NCBI RefSeq assembly: GCF_016863015.1
Contig: NZ_BOOB01000021.1
Location: forward strand, 124,001-188,000
Direction of reading: 5' to 3'
Length of the DNA stretch: 64,000 bases
Origin: Microbispora amethystogenes
GTDB taxonomy: Bacteria > Actinomycetota > Actinomycetes > Streptosporangiales > Streptosporangiaceae
Shown here: in pieces, positions 23,193-31,447 of the stretch
Layout of the letters: each line of letters starts with the position of its first letter
How positions within the stretch are numbered: the first letter of the stretch is position 1
Position numbers and translations under genes: made by a program
The notes under the pieces: model-generated
Databases searched by the model: none
Told to the model about the DNA's origin: nothing
The model's input: only the letters and a program-made list of their open reading frames with translations

Positions 23193-23807
23193 TCAGGGCT
23201 CGGGCTTGCGCCAGACGATGCTGTAGCGGAACAGCGGGTGCCGGCGATACCGGGAGCCGGGCAGGATCTCGGCGGCGATCGCCCGCATCTGCGGGTACGT
23301 CACCGGCGGCGGCCACACCGTGGGGGACGGATGCTGCCAGTGGCCCTTCGTGACGCGGAGGAAGGTGCCGAGGACGGTGCCGGCCAGGTCGTGCGGCAGG
23401 TCACCGGGCAGGGTGCTGCGCGCCAGCCCGACGACGGCCAGGACGCCCCCGGGACGCAGCAGGTCGCGCATGCGGGCCAGCCCGGTCGCGGCGTCCATGT
23501 GGTGCAGGGTGGCCACGGACACCACGACGTCGAACGAGGCCGGTGCGAAGGGGTGGGTGAGGAAGTCGCCGAGGATGTAGTCGACGTCGCCGGGCTGCTC
23601 GCGGGCCTGCTCGATGCTGGGCGCGTCGAGGTCGACGTCGAGGTCGATGCCGACGACGCGCGGCACCGTCCGCCGGAGCTCGCGAGCGAGCATGCCCTCG
23701 CCACAGCCCACGTCGAGAGCCCGCTTGGCTCCATCGGGAACCGCCCGCAGGATGCGGGGATGGTAATGGATGTTGTGGTTCCATCGCCTGCCGCCGTTCG
23801 CTGACAT
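23193..23807 (-). CDS. class I SAM-dependent methyltransferase
   Basis: The 204-residue protein contains the Rossmann-like SAM domain: motif I RALDVGCGEGMLAREL (about residues 29-44), acidic GIDLDVD (motif II), ILGDFLTHPF (motif III), FDVVVSVATLHHMD (motif IV) and LLRPGGVLAVVGL (motif V). The start ATG 23807 lies 4 nt after the stop of the upstream WYL regulator gene, so the two form an operon. The substrate is not evident; similar proteins next to WYL/YafY regulators are common in actinomycetes. Confidence 0.88.
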   Translation of the reverse strand: MSANGGRRWNHNIHYHPRILRAVPDGAKRALDVGCGEGMLARELRRTVPRVVGIDLDVDLDAPSIEQAREQPGDVDYILGDFLTHPFAPASFDVVVSVATLHHMDAATGLARMRDLLRPGGVLAVVGLARSTLPGDLPHDLAGTVLGTFLRVTKGHWQHPSPTVWPPPVTYPQMRAIAAEILPGSRYRRHPLFRYSIVWRKPEP

Positions 23808-23811
23808 GGGC

Positions 23812-24804
23812 TCATCCTGCCGTGCCGGGCTCCTGCTCCGTGCCGTACAGCCGGGACAGGTCGGCGACGGCCTCGGCCATCAGCGCGCGCAACTCGGGCG
23901 GTTCCAGCACCTCGACCAGGGTGCCCAGGCGCAGCAGCAGCCACCGCGCGTGCGTGAGCGACTCGATCGGCACCGTCAGCCGCGTCCACCCGCCGGGCTC
24001 GGAGTGCCCGTTCGCCAGCGCCTTGTCGGCGACGTCGCCGCCGAGGGTGTACCGGAACAGGTCCTGCCCGCCCGGTGCGAGCCGTACGACCGCCTCGGCG
24101 GTGTACATGCGCGCGGCGAACCCCTCGGCGAAGCCGCGCCAGAACTCCGCGAGGTCGAAGTCCGGCGGCCGTTCGAAACGCTCGTCGAGGACCTCGGCCT
24201 CGATGATCCGGCCCACCCGGTAGGTCCGCACCGTGCCGGAACAGGCCGCGGCCAGATACCACGAGCCGCCCTTCAGCACCAGGCCGTACGGATGCAGCAG
24301 GCGGTCCACCTCGGCCGGGCCCCAGCGGCGGTACCGCATGCGGAGCACCCGTTCCTCCCAGACCGCCTCCGCGACCTCCGTGAGGAACGGCGCCTCGTCG
24401 GCGCTGCGGTACCACCCCGGCACGTCGAGGTGGAACCGCTCACGCATCCGGGCCGCGTGCGACCGCGGCCCGGGCGGCAGCGCGGCCAGCAGCTTCAGCT
24501 CCGCCGCCGCCGCGAACTCTCCCAGCCCCAGCTCGGCGGCCGGGCCCGGCAGGCCCGCCAGGAACAGCGAGGACGCCTCCTCCACGGTCAGCCCGTTCAG
24601 GCGGGTGCGGTAGCCGTCGAGCAGCCGGTAGCCGCCCAGCGGCCCGCGGTCGGCGTACACGGGCACTCCGGCGGCGGAAAGCGCCTCGACATCCCGATAG
24701 ACGGTCCGGACCGACACTTCGAGCTCTTCGGCGAGTTCGGCGGCGGTCACCCTGTTGCGGGTTTGGAGCAACAGGAGCAGGGACAGCAACCGACTGGCAC
24801 GCAT
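23812..24804 (-). CDS. YafY-type transcriptional regulator with WYL domain
   Basis: The 330-residue protein has an N-terminal helix-turn-helix (RVTAAELAEELEVSVRTVYRDVEAL, about residues 17-42), a linker with the LGGYRLLDGYRTRLNGLT pattern typical of the class, and a WYL domain at about 140-215, where the usual Trp-Tyr-Leu appears as GGSWYLAAAC. WYL domains bind nucleic acids or nucleotides and act as regulatory sensors in stress and phage-defence loci. It precedes a methyltransferase gene by 4 nt. Confidence 0.9.
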   Translation of the reverse strand: MRASRLLSLLLLLQTRNRVTAAELAEELEVSVRTVYRDVEALSAAGVPVYADRGPLGGYRLLDGYRTRLNGLTVEEASSLFLAGLPGPAAELGLGEFAAAAELKLLAALPPGPRSHAARMRERFHLDVPGWYRSADEAPFLTEVAEAVWEERVLRMRYRRWGPAEVDRLLHPYGLVLKGGSWYLAAACSGTVRTYRVGRIIEAEVLDERFERPPDFDLAEFWRGFAEGFAARMYTAEAVVRLAPGGQDLFRYTLGGDVADKALANGHSEPGGWTRLTVPIESLTHARWLLLRLGTLVEVLEPPELRALMAEAVADLSRLYGTEQEPGTAG

Positions 24805-24870
24805 GTCAACCAGTCTGCCACCTTTACAATGTAGATCAATAAGCAGGAGGCGGCGTGCGGCACCAAGTCG

Positions 24871-25551
24871 TCAACGCCGGTCGGTGGGGGTCATCTCCTG
24901 CTCACCCGCGACGACCAGGCCGGACTCGTACGCGAAGACGACGGCCTGGGCCCGGTCGCGCAGGTCCAGTTTCGTCAGCAGATTGCTCACGTGACTCTTG
25001 ACCGTGTGCTCGGAGACCACCAGGTCCGCGGCGATCTCGGCGTTGGACCGGCCCCGTGCGAGCAGCCGCAGCGTGTCCGTCTCCCGGTCGGTGAGCTCAC
25101 CGAGCCGCCGCTGTAGCCGGGGCCGGGCACGTCCACGCCCGACGAACTCGGCGACCAGACGCCGGGTGATCGCGGGGGCCAGCAGCGACTCCCCCGCGGC
25201 CACCAGGCGGACGGCGCGTACGAGGTCGTCCCGGCGGACGTCCTTGAGCAGGAAACCACTGGCCCCGGCGCGCAGGGCGTCGTAGACGTACTCGTCGGCG
25301 TCGTACATCGTCAGGACCAGCACCTTCGCGCAAGTCCTGCGACACACCCGTGCGGTGGCCTCGACGCCGTCCACGCCGGGCATCCGGATGTCCATGAGCA
25401 CCACGTCCGGCTCCAGTTCGACCGCCTTCGCGACGGCCTCGGCGCCGTCGGCCGCCTCGCCGACCACGGCGATGTCGTCATGGGCGCCGAGGATCATCGC
25501 GAAGCCGCCGCGGAACAGGTCCTGGTCGTCGGCGACGAGCACGCGCAGCAC
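24871..25551 (-). CDS. NarL/FixJ-family response regulator
   Basis: The 226-residue protein has a receiver domain (ADDQ near the N-terminus, phosphoacceptor D54 in VLMDIRMPG, then VLTMYDADEYVYDALRAGASGFLLKD) and a C-terminal LuxR-type helix-turn-helix (LTDRETDTLRLLARGRSNAEIAADLVVSEHTVKSHVSNLL-type order). The start is taken as GTG 25551, 4 nt beyond the kinase stop; GTG 25542 is possible. With the kinase upstream it makes a classical NarL-type two-component system. It acts as a DNA-binding regulator, probably of the divergent acyltransferase-like gene or a membrane stress response. Confidence 0.93.
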   Translation of the reverse strand: MLRVLVADDQDLFRGGFAMILGAHDDIAVVGEAADGAEAVAKAVELEPDVVLMDIRMPGVDGVEATARVCRRTCAKVLVLTMYDADEYVYDALRAGASGFLLKDVRRDDLVRAVRLVAAGESLLAPAITRRLVAEFVGRGRARPRLQRRLGELTDRETDTLRLLARGRSNAEIAADLVVSEHTVKSHVSNLLTKLDLRDRAQAVVFAYESGLVVAGEQEMTPTDRR

Positions 25552-25555
25552 GCCG

Positions 25556-26689
25556 TCAGCCGATCGGCAGGGTCGCGGTGACCGTGAGACCCGGGTTCCC
25601 CGGCCGGACGGCAAGCCGGCCGCCGCACGCCGTGACCCGCTCCCGCATCCCGATCATGCCGTGTCCCTCCCGTAGCTCCCGCCCGCCCCGGCCGTCGTCG
25701 GCGACCTCGACGTCCAGGGTGTCACCGGACCAGCGGACCCGTACGCGGACGGTGCTCGCGCCGGCGTGCCGGATCGTGTTGGTCAGCGCCTCCTGGACGA
25801 TCCGGTACGCCGCGACGTCCACGTCGGAGGGAAGGCGCCGTGGCTCACCCCGCATGTCGGCGGAGACGTCCAGGCCCGCCCGGCGGGCGTTGTCCAGCAG
25901 GCCGGGCAGGGCGTCGAGCCCGGGTTGCGGCCCCCGGGCCGGAGCCGGGCCACCGGGCCCCTCGCTTCCGCGCAGCGCGCCGAGGATCAGGCGGAGCTGG
26001 CCGATCGCGTCCCGCCCCGCCTCCGCGATCGCCTCGAAGACCGCCTCGGCCTTCTCCGGGTGATCGCGCACCACCAGCGGGCCGGTCTCCGCCTGGATCA
26101 CCATGAGGCCGACCGAGTGGGTCACGATGTCGTGCATGTCGCGGGCGATCCGCGTGCGTTCACGTGCGACTGCGGCGGCACGTTCCTCGCGGACACGAGC
26201 TTCGCGCTCCCGTTCGGCCGCACGGCCGGCCCGCCGGGCTCGTGCGCTCACACCGAGGGCGTACGCGGCGACGATCGCGGTGAGGAGGTAACGGTAGGTC
26301 TCCAGGTTCTCCTGCGGGACGACGAGCGACACGGCCACGCCGGCGGCGAGGCCCGCGACGCCCCCGGCGCGCCGTGCCCGGGAGAGGTCCGCCGCCGCGA
26401 ACGTGTAGGTGCATACGAGCACGCCGTAGGGCAGCAGCAGAACCAGAGCCCCGGAGTGCGGCAACGGCTTCACCGCGATCGCTAGGACCGTCGTGGCGCA
26501 GCCCACGACGGCCCCGACGGGGAGGATGGCGCGGCGCCGCCACAGCACGGGCACCGACATCAGGACGGCGAGCGCCACGGCCCACCACGGCTGCCGGTAC
26601 GGGACCAGGAGGGGTGTCACCGTCATCACGGTGACGACGGCGGCGATCGCGACGTCGGCCCTTGATGGACTCAGGATGCTCGCCCGCAT
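25556..26689 (-). CDS. NarL-type sensor histidine kinase
   Basis: The 377-residue kinase has five or six transmembrane helices in its first 150 residues and no large extracytoplasmic loop, like intramembrane-sensing kinases. A coiled stretch (AEREREARVREERAAAVARERTRIARDMHD) leads to the HisKA_3 phosphoacceptor H186. The ATP-binding domain has VQEALTNTIRHAGAS (N-box), VADDGRGG (G1) and GHGMIGMRERV (G2). The start ATG 26689 lies 8 nt from GGAG. The kinase and its response regulator are separated by 4 nt. The gene is divergent from an Lnt-like gene. Confidence 0.92.
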   Translation of the reverse strand: MRASILSPSRADVAIAAVVTVMTVTPLLVPYRQPWWAVALAVLMSVPVLWRRRAILPVGAVVGCATTVLAIAVKPLPHSGALVLLLPYGVLVCTYTFAAADLSRARRAGGVAGLAAGVAVSLVVPQENLETYRYLLTAIVAAYALGVSARARRAGRAAEREREARVREERAAAVARERTRIARDMHDIVTHSVGLMVIQAETGPLVVRDHPEKAEAVFEAIAEAGRDAIGQLRLILGALRGSEGPGGPAPARGPQPGLDALPGLLDNARRAGLDVSADMRGEPRRLPSDVDVAAYRIVQEALTNTIRHAGASTVRVRVRWSGDTLDVEVADDGRGGRELREGHGMIGMRERVTACGGRLAVRPGNPGLTVTATLPIG

Positions 26690-26772
26690 GACCGGCTCCG
26701 GGGTTGTCGGAGAGAACCCGGCAAGACTATGCGCGCGCCCCCGCCGTCGCCTCCCCCGCTCGGCTGACGGCC

Positions 26773-26794
26773 GTCTCACTCCTTCGAGTGAGAC
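26773..26794. promoter_or_regulatory. 9-bp inverted repeat between divergent genes
   Basis: GTCTCACTC-CTTC-GAGTGAGAC is a perfect 22-bp inverted repeat in the 227-bp gap between the sensor kinase and the Lnt-like gene. A second, 5-bp one (CGGTC-N5-GACCG) lies near 26820-26835. The first is a candidate binding site for the linked response regulator. Confidence 0.55.
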
Positions 26795-26916
26795 CCGCTG
26801 CCACGACTCTCCGAGCCGTCCCGGTCCCCGAGACCGGGACCCGGACCGCTCCCGCCGGTGATGTGCGTCCAGGCCGGGTCCTGGAGGGTCGGGGCGGCTG
26901 AAAAGGAGGCTGCACG

Positions 26917-28428
26917 ATGAACTCACCGATCCGGCGTCTGGCCGTGGCGCTCGCCGCCACGGCGCTGTCGGCGACGCTGTTGCATTTCGGCACCGGGCTC
27001 ACGCCGGTGCCCTGGCTCACCTGGCTCGCACCGCTGCCGGTGCTCGTCCTCGCCCACCATGCCGGCGCTCGCACCACGTTCCTCGCGGCGTCGGCCGCCT
27101 GGCTCGGCGGCGAGACGGCGATGTGGGGCTACTTCCTCGGCACAGTGCAAATTCCGCCGCCGACGGTCGTGTCGTTGGTCGTCGGGTCGGCGCTGCTGTT
27201 CGGGCTGGTCGTCCTGTCGTCCCGGGCGCTGGTGCTGAGGGGACGTCCGCTGACGGCCGCCGCCGTCGTGCCGGCGGCCTGGGTCGCCGTCGAGTACGCG
27301 TTCTCGGTCCTGTCGCCGAACGGGGCATGGTGGAGCCTGGCCTACACCCAGGCCGACGTCCTTCCGGTCCTGCAGACCGTCTCGGTCACCGGACCGTGGG
27401 GAGTCACGTTCCTGGTCCTCGGGGTCCCCGCGGCCGTCGCCGTGTTCTTCGCACCGCGGGCGGCCGGGCGGCTGCGGGTGGCGGTCGCCGCCGCGACCAT
27501 CCTGGCCCTGGCGCTGGGGTACGGCGCCTGGCGGCTGCGCGCGCCGTACGGTGAGGGCGCGGAGAAGGTGGCGCTGCTCGCCACCGACCGGATGACGGAC
27601 GGCTGGGTTCCGGTCGCCTCGGCGGAGGGACGTGCTCTCCTCGGGCGGTACACGGCGCGGATCCCGGGCCTCGCCGCACGCGGCGCGCGGGTCGTGGTCA
27701 TGCCGGAGAAGGTCTTCATCGCCGACGACGCGACGCTGCCCGTCCTGGCGGCGCCGCTGGCGCGGCTCGCCGCCGACCACCACGTCGACATCATCGCCGG
27801 GCTGATCCTCAAGCGGTCCGGCGTCCTCCGCAACGCGGCCGTCGACTTCCCCGCCGACGGGAGCCGGCCGGTCGAGTACTTCAAGCACCACCTCATCCCC
27901 GGGCTGGAAAGCGACTTCCAACCCGGGGACCGCAAGGCCTTCGTGCCCGGTTCGGGCCTCCGCTGGGCGATCGCGATCTGTTTCGACCTTGATCTGCCCG
28001 GCCTGGTGCGCGACTACCGCAGGAGTGGCGCCACGGCGCTCTTCGTGCCCGGCTGGGACTTCGGCCAGGACCGCTGGCTGCACGGCAGGATGGCGGTCAC
28101 CCGGGGTGTCGAGACCGGGCTCACCGTGGCGCGTGCGGCGCGGGACGGCGACCTGGTCGTGAGCGACGCCAACGGCCGGATCCGGACCGAGGCGCACAGT
28201 GCGGACGCGCCGTTCGTGTCCGTACTCGCGGCGCTGCCCAGCGGCTCGGCCGACACGCTCTACACCAGGTTCGGCGACTGGTTCGCCTGGGCCTGCGCTC
28301 TCCTGCTGCTGCTCGCGCTCGCGTCCCTGACCCGCATCCGGGCCGCGGCAGGCGGGCACCCCAGCGGCCGAGGGACCCAGGCCGCCGGTGACGACCGGAT
28401 CATCCGCGTCCGGCCTGCGGCTCGCTGA
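26917..28428 (+). CDS. apolipoprotein N-acyltransferase-like membrane protein
   Basis: The 503-residue protein has an N-terminal block of about six membrane helices (to residue 205), a periplasmic carbon-nitrogen hydrolase domain (about 215-440) and a last helix (about 450-470). The nitrilase triad is in place as E264 (VVVMPEKVF), K323 (YFKHHLIPG) and C355 (AICFDLDLP), matching the Glu-Lys-Cys of Lnt. Lnt adds the third acyl chain to lipoproteins. It is preceded by AAGGAGG. Divergence from a two-component system suggests it is a regulated paralog rather than the housekeeping copy. The extended, basic C-terminal tail is unusual. Confidence 0.85.
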   Translation: MNSPIRRLAVALAATALSATLLHFGTGLTPVPWLTWLAPLPVLVLAHHAGARTTFLAASAAWLGGETAMWGYFLGTVQIPPPTVVSLVVGSALLFGLVVLSSRALVLRGRPLTAAAVVPAAWVAVEYAFSVLSPNGAWWSLAYTQADVLPVLQTVSVTGPWGVTFLVLGVPAAVAVFFAPRAAGRLRVAVAAATILALALGYGAWRLRAPYGEGAEKVALLATDRMTDGWVPVASAEGRALLGRYTARIPGLAARGARVVVMPEKVFIADDATLPVLAAPLARLAADHHVDIIAGLILKRSGVLRNAAVDFPADGSRPVEYFKHHLIPGLESDFQPGDRKAFVPGSGLRWAIAICFDLDLPGLVRDYRRSGATALFVPGWDFGQDRWLHGRMAVTRGVETGLTVARAARDGDLVVSDANGRIRTEAHSADAPFVSVLAALPSGSADTLYTRFGDWFAWACALLLLLALASLTRIRAAAGGHPSGRGTQAAGDDRIIRVRPAAR

Positions 28429-28601
28429 CCCTCACCATCGCCGGCGCGGGGTCTGAAAGTTTCCTCACCAGGGCCCCGGCGGCGGACGAAAACGCAGGCC
28501 GCCGGACCGGGCCCCCGCCGGACCGTTGCCTCGGACGCGGAAGACGCTTTCGATGATTGACAAGCCGGTATGCGGCCCCCCTCCCCTCCCGGGAGCACGT
28601 G

Positions 28602-30419
28602 ATGCCCAAGCGTCTGTCCGCGGCACTCGCGGCCGTCCTCTGCGCCATAACCGCCGCCGCGGTGCTCGTCGCGACCCGTCCGGCCCCCGCGGGCGCGGCG
28701 ACCGGCGGATTCGACTTCACCAGGCCGCAGGTCGCCGTCACGGGCCTGCAGACACCCTGGGGGATGGCGTTCCTGCCTGACCGCAGCGCCCTCGTGACCG
28801 AACGCGCCACCGCGGACATCTGGCGGGTGTATCCGGGAACCACGCCCACCCGGGTCACCACCATCCAGAACGTGTACACGACGGGCGACGGTGGCCTGCT
28901 CGGCATCGCCCTGTCCCCTGCCTTTTCGCAGGACCTGTTCGTCTACGTGTACCTCACCAGCGCCTCCGACAACCGCGTGGTCCGGTTCCGGTGGGGCTCC
29001 CCCAACGCGCAGCAGGTCGTCCTCAGCGGCATTCCCCGCGGCCAGTCCCGCAACGGCGGGCGCATCGCCTTCGGCCCCGACGGCATGCTGTACGTCGCCA
29101 CCGGCGACGCCGGCAACCCCAACAACGCGCAGAACGGCACCCTGGGCGGCAAGATCCTGCGTGTCAGGCCCGACGGCACGGTGCCCGCGGACAACCCGTT
29201 CGCCGGATCGCCGGTCTACAGCTACGGCCACCGCAACGTGCAGGGCCTCGCCTGGGACGTGGGCGGCCGGCTGTACGCCACGGAGTTCGGCGAGGACGCC
29301 TGGGACGAGCTCAACGCCATCGTTCCGGGAGGCAACTACGGCTGGCCGTCCTGCCAAGGTGTGTGCGGCGACGCACGCTGGCGTGACCCGATCCTGACCT
29401 GGCGCCCGGCCGATGCGTCGCCCAGCGGCCTCGCGTACGCCAACGGGACGCTCTTCGCCGCGGCCCTGCGCGGAATGCGGCTGTGGGCGGCGCCGGCCGC
29501 GGGCGGCTCGGCGGGCACCCCGGTGGCCGAGCTTCAGGGGAGGTACGGACGGCTGCGCACCGTGGCCCTCGGTCTGGACGGCTGGCTCTGGGTGACGACG
29601 AGCAACCACGACGTCGGCGGGACTCCTGTCCTCGGCGACGATCGGATCATCCGGATCCCGCCCGTCGACGGCGGGCCGCCGTCCTCGCCATCAGCCGGTC
29701 CGTCGCTCTCACCGTCGGCCAGTCCGTCACCGTCGCCGTCGCCGTCCGGCGGCTCCTCGCCGTGTCTCTCCCCATCGCCCAGCCCTTCACCGTCACCGAG
29801 CTCGTCGCCGTCGCCCAGCCCTTCCGCGACGCCGTCACCAAGCCCCTCGCCGTCGGTCAGTCCTTCAGTGACGCCGTCACCAAGCCCCTCGCCGTCACCA
29901 AGCCCCTCGCCGTCACCAAGCCCCTCGCCGTCACCAAGCCCCTCGCCGTCACCATCGCCAAGCGCCTCACCGTCCCCGTCACCAAGCCCCTCGCCCAGTG
30001 CCTCGCCGTGCCCCTCTCCAACGCCCAGCCCTTCACCGTCGCCAAGCCCCTCGCCGTCACCCAGCCCTTCCGCGACGCCATCGCCCAGCCCGTCGGCGTC
30101 CACCGGTACGCGTTCGTGCGAAGCGACGATCCGCTTCATCCTCTCGTGGACGGCGGCCTCACGGGGCGAACTGACGGTGCGGAACACGGGAACGCTGCCC
30201 ATCTCCTCGTGGACCGTCACCTTCAGGGTCCCCAACGGTCTGAGCTACGTGCAGATGTGGAACGGCGGCCCCACCCCGCCGGGAGCCATGGTGACCGTCA
30301 CCAACCAGCCCTGGAACGGCGCGCTGCCGCCGGGCGCGTGGGTGACGATGGACTTCGCGATCGGCTGGTCCGGCGGCGCTGTCCAGGCGCCGTCGCCCAT
30401 CACCTGTACGGCCAACTGA
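28602..30419 (+). CDS. secreted sorbosone-dehydrogenase-like (PQQ-type) enzyme with C-terminal CBM2
   Basis: The 605-residue protein has a signal peptide cleaved near AGA-ATG, a six-bladed beta-propeller of the glucose/sorbosone dehydrogenase family (about residues 30-360), a Pro/Ser linker of about 140 residues and a C-terminal CBM2 (about 505-605). Family segments visible are VTGLQTPWGMAFLPD, GDGGLLGIALSPAF, NGGRIAFGPDGMLYVATGD, YSYGHRNVQGLAW and EFGEDAWDELN; they include the usual His and Asp/Arg positions around the PQQ pocket. It resembles the AA12 pyranose dehydrogenases that oxidise sugars on plant walls. ATG 28602 has GGGAG 7 nt upstream. The linker DNA is a tandem repeat, discussed separately. 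Confidence 0.88.
   Translation: MPKRLSAALAAVLCAITAAAVLVATRPAPAGAATGGFDFTRPQVAVTGLQTPWGMAFLPDRSALVTERATADIWRVYPGTTPTRVTTIQNVYTTGDGGLLGIALSPAFSQDLFVYVYLTSASDNRVVRFRWGSPNAQQVVLSGIPRGQSRNGGRIAFGPDGMLYVATGDAGNPNNAQNGTLGGKILRVRPDGTVPADNPFAGSPVYSYGHRNVQGLAWDVGGRLYATEFGEDAWDELNAIVPGGNYGWPSCQGVCGDARWRDPILTWRPADASPSGLAYANGTLFAAALRGMRLWAAPAAGGSAGTPVAELQGRYGRLRTVALGLDGWLWVTTSNHDVGGTPVLGDDRIIRIPPVDGGPPSSPSAGPSLSPSASPSPSPSPSGGSSPCLSPSPSPSPSPSSSPSPSPSATPSPSPSPSVSPSVTPSPSPSPSPSPSPSPSPSPSPSPSPSPSPSASPSPSPSPSPSASPCPSPTPSPSPSPSPSPSPSPSATPSPSPSASTGTRSCEATIRFILSWTAASRGELTVRNTGTLPISSWTVTFRVPNGLSYVQMWNGGPTPPGAMVTVTNQPWNGALPPGAWVTMDFAIGWSGGAVQAPSPITCTAN
29873..29953. repeat. 18-bp tandem repeat coding for the Pro/Ser linker
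   Basis: Four perfect copies of the 18-bp unit GCCGTCACCAAGCCCCTC lie head to tail at 29873-29944, with half of a fifth to 29953. They encode SPSPSP units of the linker. Looser variants extend over about 29700-30100. Length changes by slippage would keep the frame. Confidence 0.9.
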
Positions 30420-30541
30420 CCCCCAAGCTGAGTCGCTCAGGATCGGCCTAGGTGGCCCGCGGCGGGCTGTCTCATGACCTCGGGAGCGCAGTCAGCGCGG
30501 TCATCCGCGCCCGACCCCTCGGTGTGGCGATGTGGGTGCGA

Positions 30542-31447
30542 TCAGTTGGTTACGCGCGCGCTCGGGCGCGTCGCAAGGGTGGTGATGAAGGTGGCGATCT
30601 CGTCGGGATTCTCTTCGGCCATGAAGTGCCCGGATACGGTCGGCTGGAAGGTCAGGTCCGGCGCCCAGGCCCGCCACAGCGATGCGGCGTCGAAGCCAAG
30701 CTGGGAGCCCCAGTCCTGTGAGATGACGCCCACCGGCATCGCGAGCTGCGCGCCACGCTCACGGTCGGCTCGATCCATCTCCAGATCGATGCTCGCGGTG
30801 GCCCGGTAGTCGGCCACGATGGAGTCGATCGCGGCGACCGAGCTGTCGAGGTAGTAGGCGCGCTCCTCAGGGGTGAAAGTCGTGCCGCTGGGGTCCCATT
30901 CGTCCAGGAAGGAGCCGAAGAACTCCGGAGCGACTGCGCGGATCATCTTCTCGGGAAGCCCGATGGGCTGAGCCATCAGGTACAGGTGCCAGGCGACCTT
31001 GGCGTCGACTCCCCGCAGAACGGCCCACGTGTCGAGGGTGGGCAGGACGTCGAGGATCCCCAGGTAGTCCACGACCGCGGGGTGGTCCAGGCCTGCGCGG
31101 ACGGCGACCAGTGCACCGCGGTCGTGCCCGACGAGCCCGAAGTGGTCCACGCCGAGGGCGGACGCGACCGTCACGATGTCCTGAGCCATCGTGCGCTTGG
31201 AGTACGTGGCGGGGTCGGTCCCGTCCGGCTTGTCGCTGGCGCCATATCCGCGCAGGTCAGGGATGATAACCGTGTGGTCGTCGGCAAGCCTCGTCGCGAC
31301 GTGGCGCCACATGTAGTGGGTCTGCGGGAACCCGTGCAGGAGGACCACGGCCGGCCCGCTCCCGCCGGCCACGACGTTGAGGTTGACGCCGTTGGTGCCG
31401 GGGATGGCCTGGTAGTCGAAGCCTTTGATCGTCAGGCGGCTGGTCAT
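30542..31447 (-). CDS. alpha/beta-fold hydrolase (haloacid dehalogenase/epoxide hydrolase-like)
   Basis: The 301-residue protein has an HGFPQTHYMW oxyanion region, the nucleophile elbow GLVGHDRGAL with Asp as nucleophile, an insert with WHLYLMAQP and the catalytic His in VSGHFMAEENP. This is the layout of fluoroacetate dehalogenases and epoxide hydrolases. In fluoroacetate dehalogenases Arg-111 and Arg-114 both bind the carboxylate; here the first is kept (DRGAL) and the second is Leu, so fluoroacetate is not a safe substrate guess. The start overlaps the stop of the TetR gene upstream (ATGA), so the two are one operon. Confidence 0.85.
   Translation of the reverse strand: MTSRLTIKGFDYQAIPGTNGVNLNVVAGGSGPAVVLLHGFPQTHYMWRHVATRLADDHTVIIPDLRGYGASDKPDGTDPATYSKRTMAQDIVTVASALGVDHFGLVGHDRGALVAVRAGLDHPAVVDYLGILDVLPTLDTWAVLRGVDAKVAWHLYLMAQPIGLPEKMIRAVAPEFFGSFLDEWDPSGTTFTPEERAYYLDSSVAAIDSIVADYRATASIDLEMDRADRERGAQLAMPVGVISQDWGSQLGFDAASLWRAWAPDLTFQPTVSGHFMAEENPDEIATFITTLATRPSARVTN

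Noticed and set aside
24838-24870. GCAGGAGG followed by GTG on the plus strand near 24854
   Set aside because: The frame is antisense to the response regulator gene and ends without any family character; it may be a chance ribosome site.
29700-30105. CRISP-like array suggested by regular repeats
   Set aside because: The units are contiguous without unique spacers and lie in frame within a linker-coding region.
29534-30235. Antisense frame with GDGEGLG repeats
   Set aside because: It arises from the 18-bp repeat of the Pro/Ser linker read on the other strand.
30542-31447. Naming the hydrolase as a fluoroacetate dehalogenase
   Set aside because: The second carboxylate-binding Arg is Leu (DRGAL), so the substrate is uncertain.
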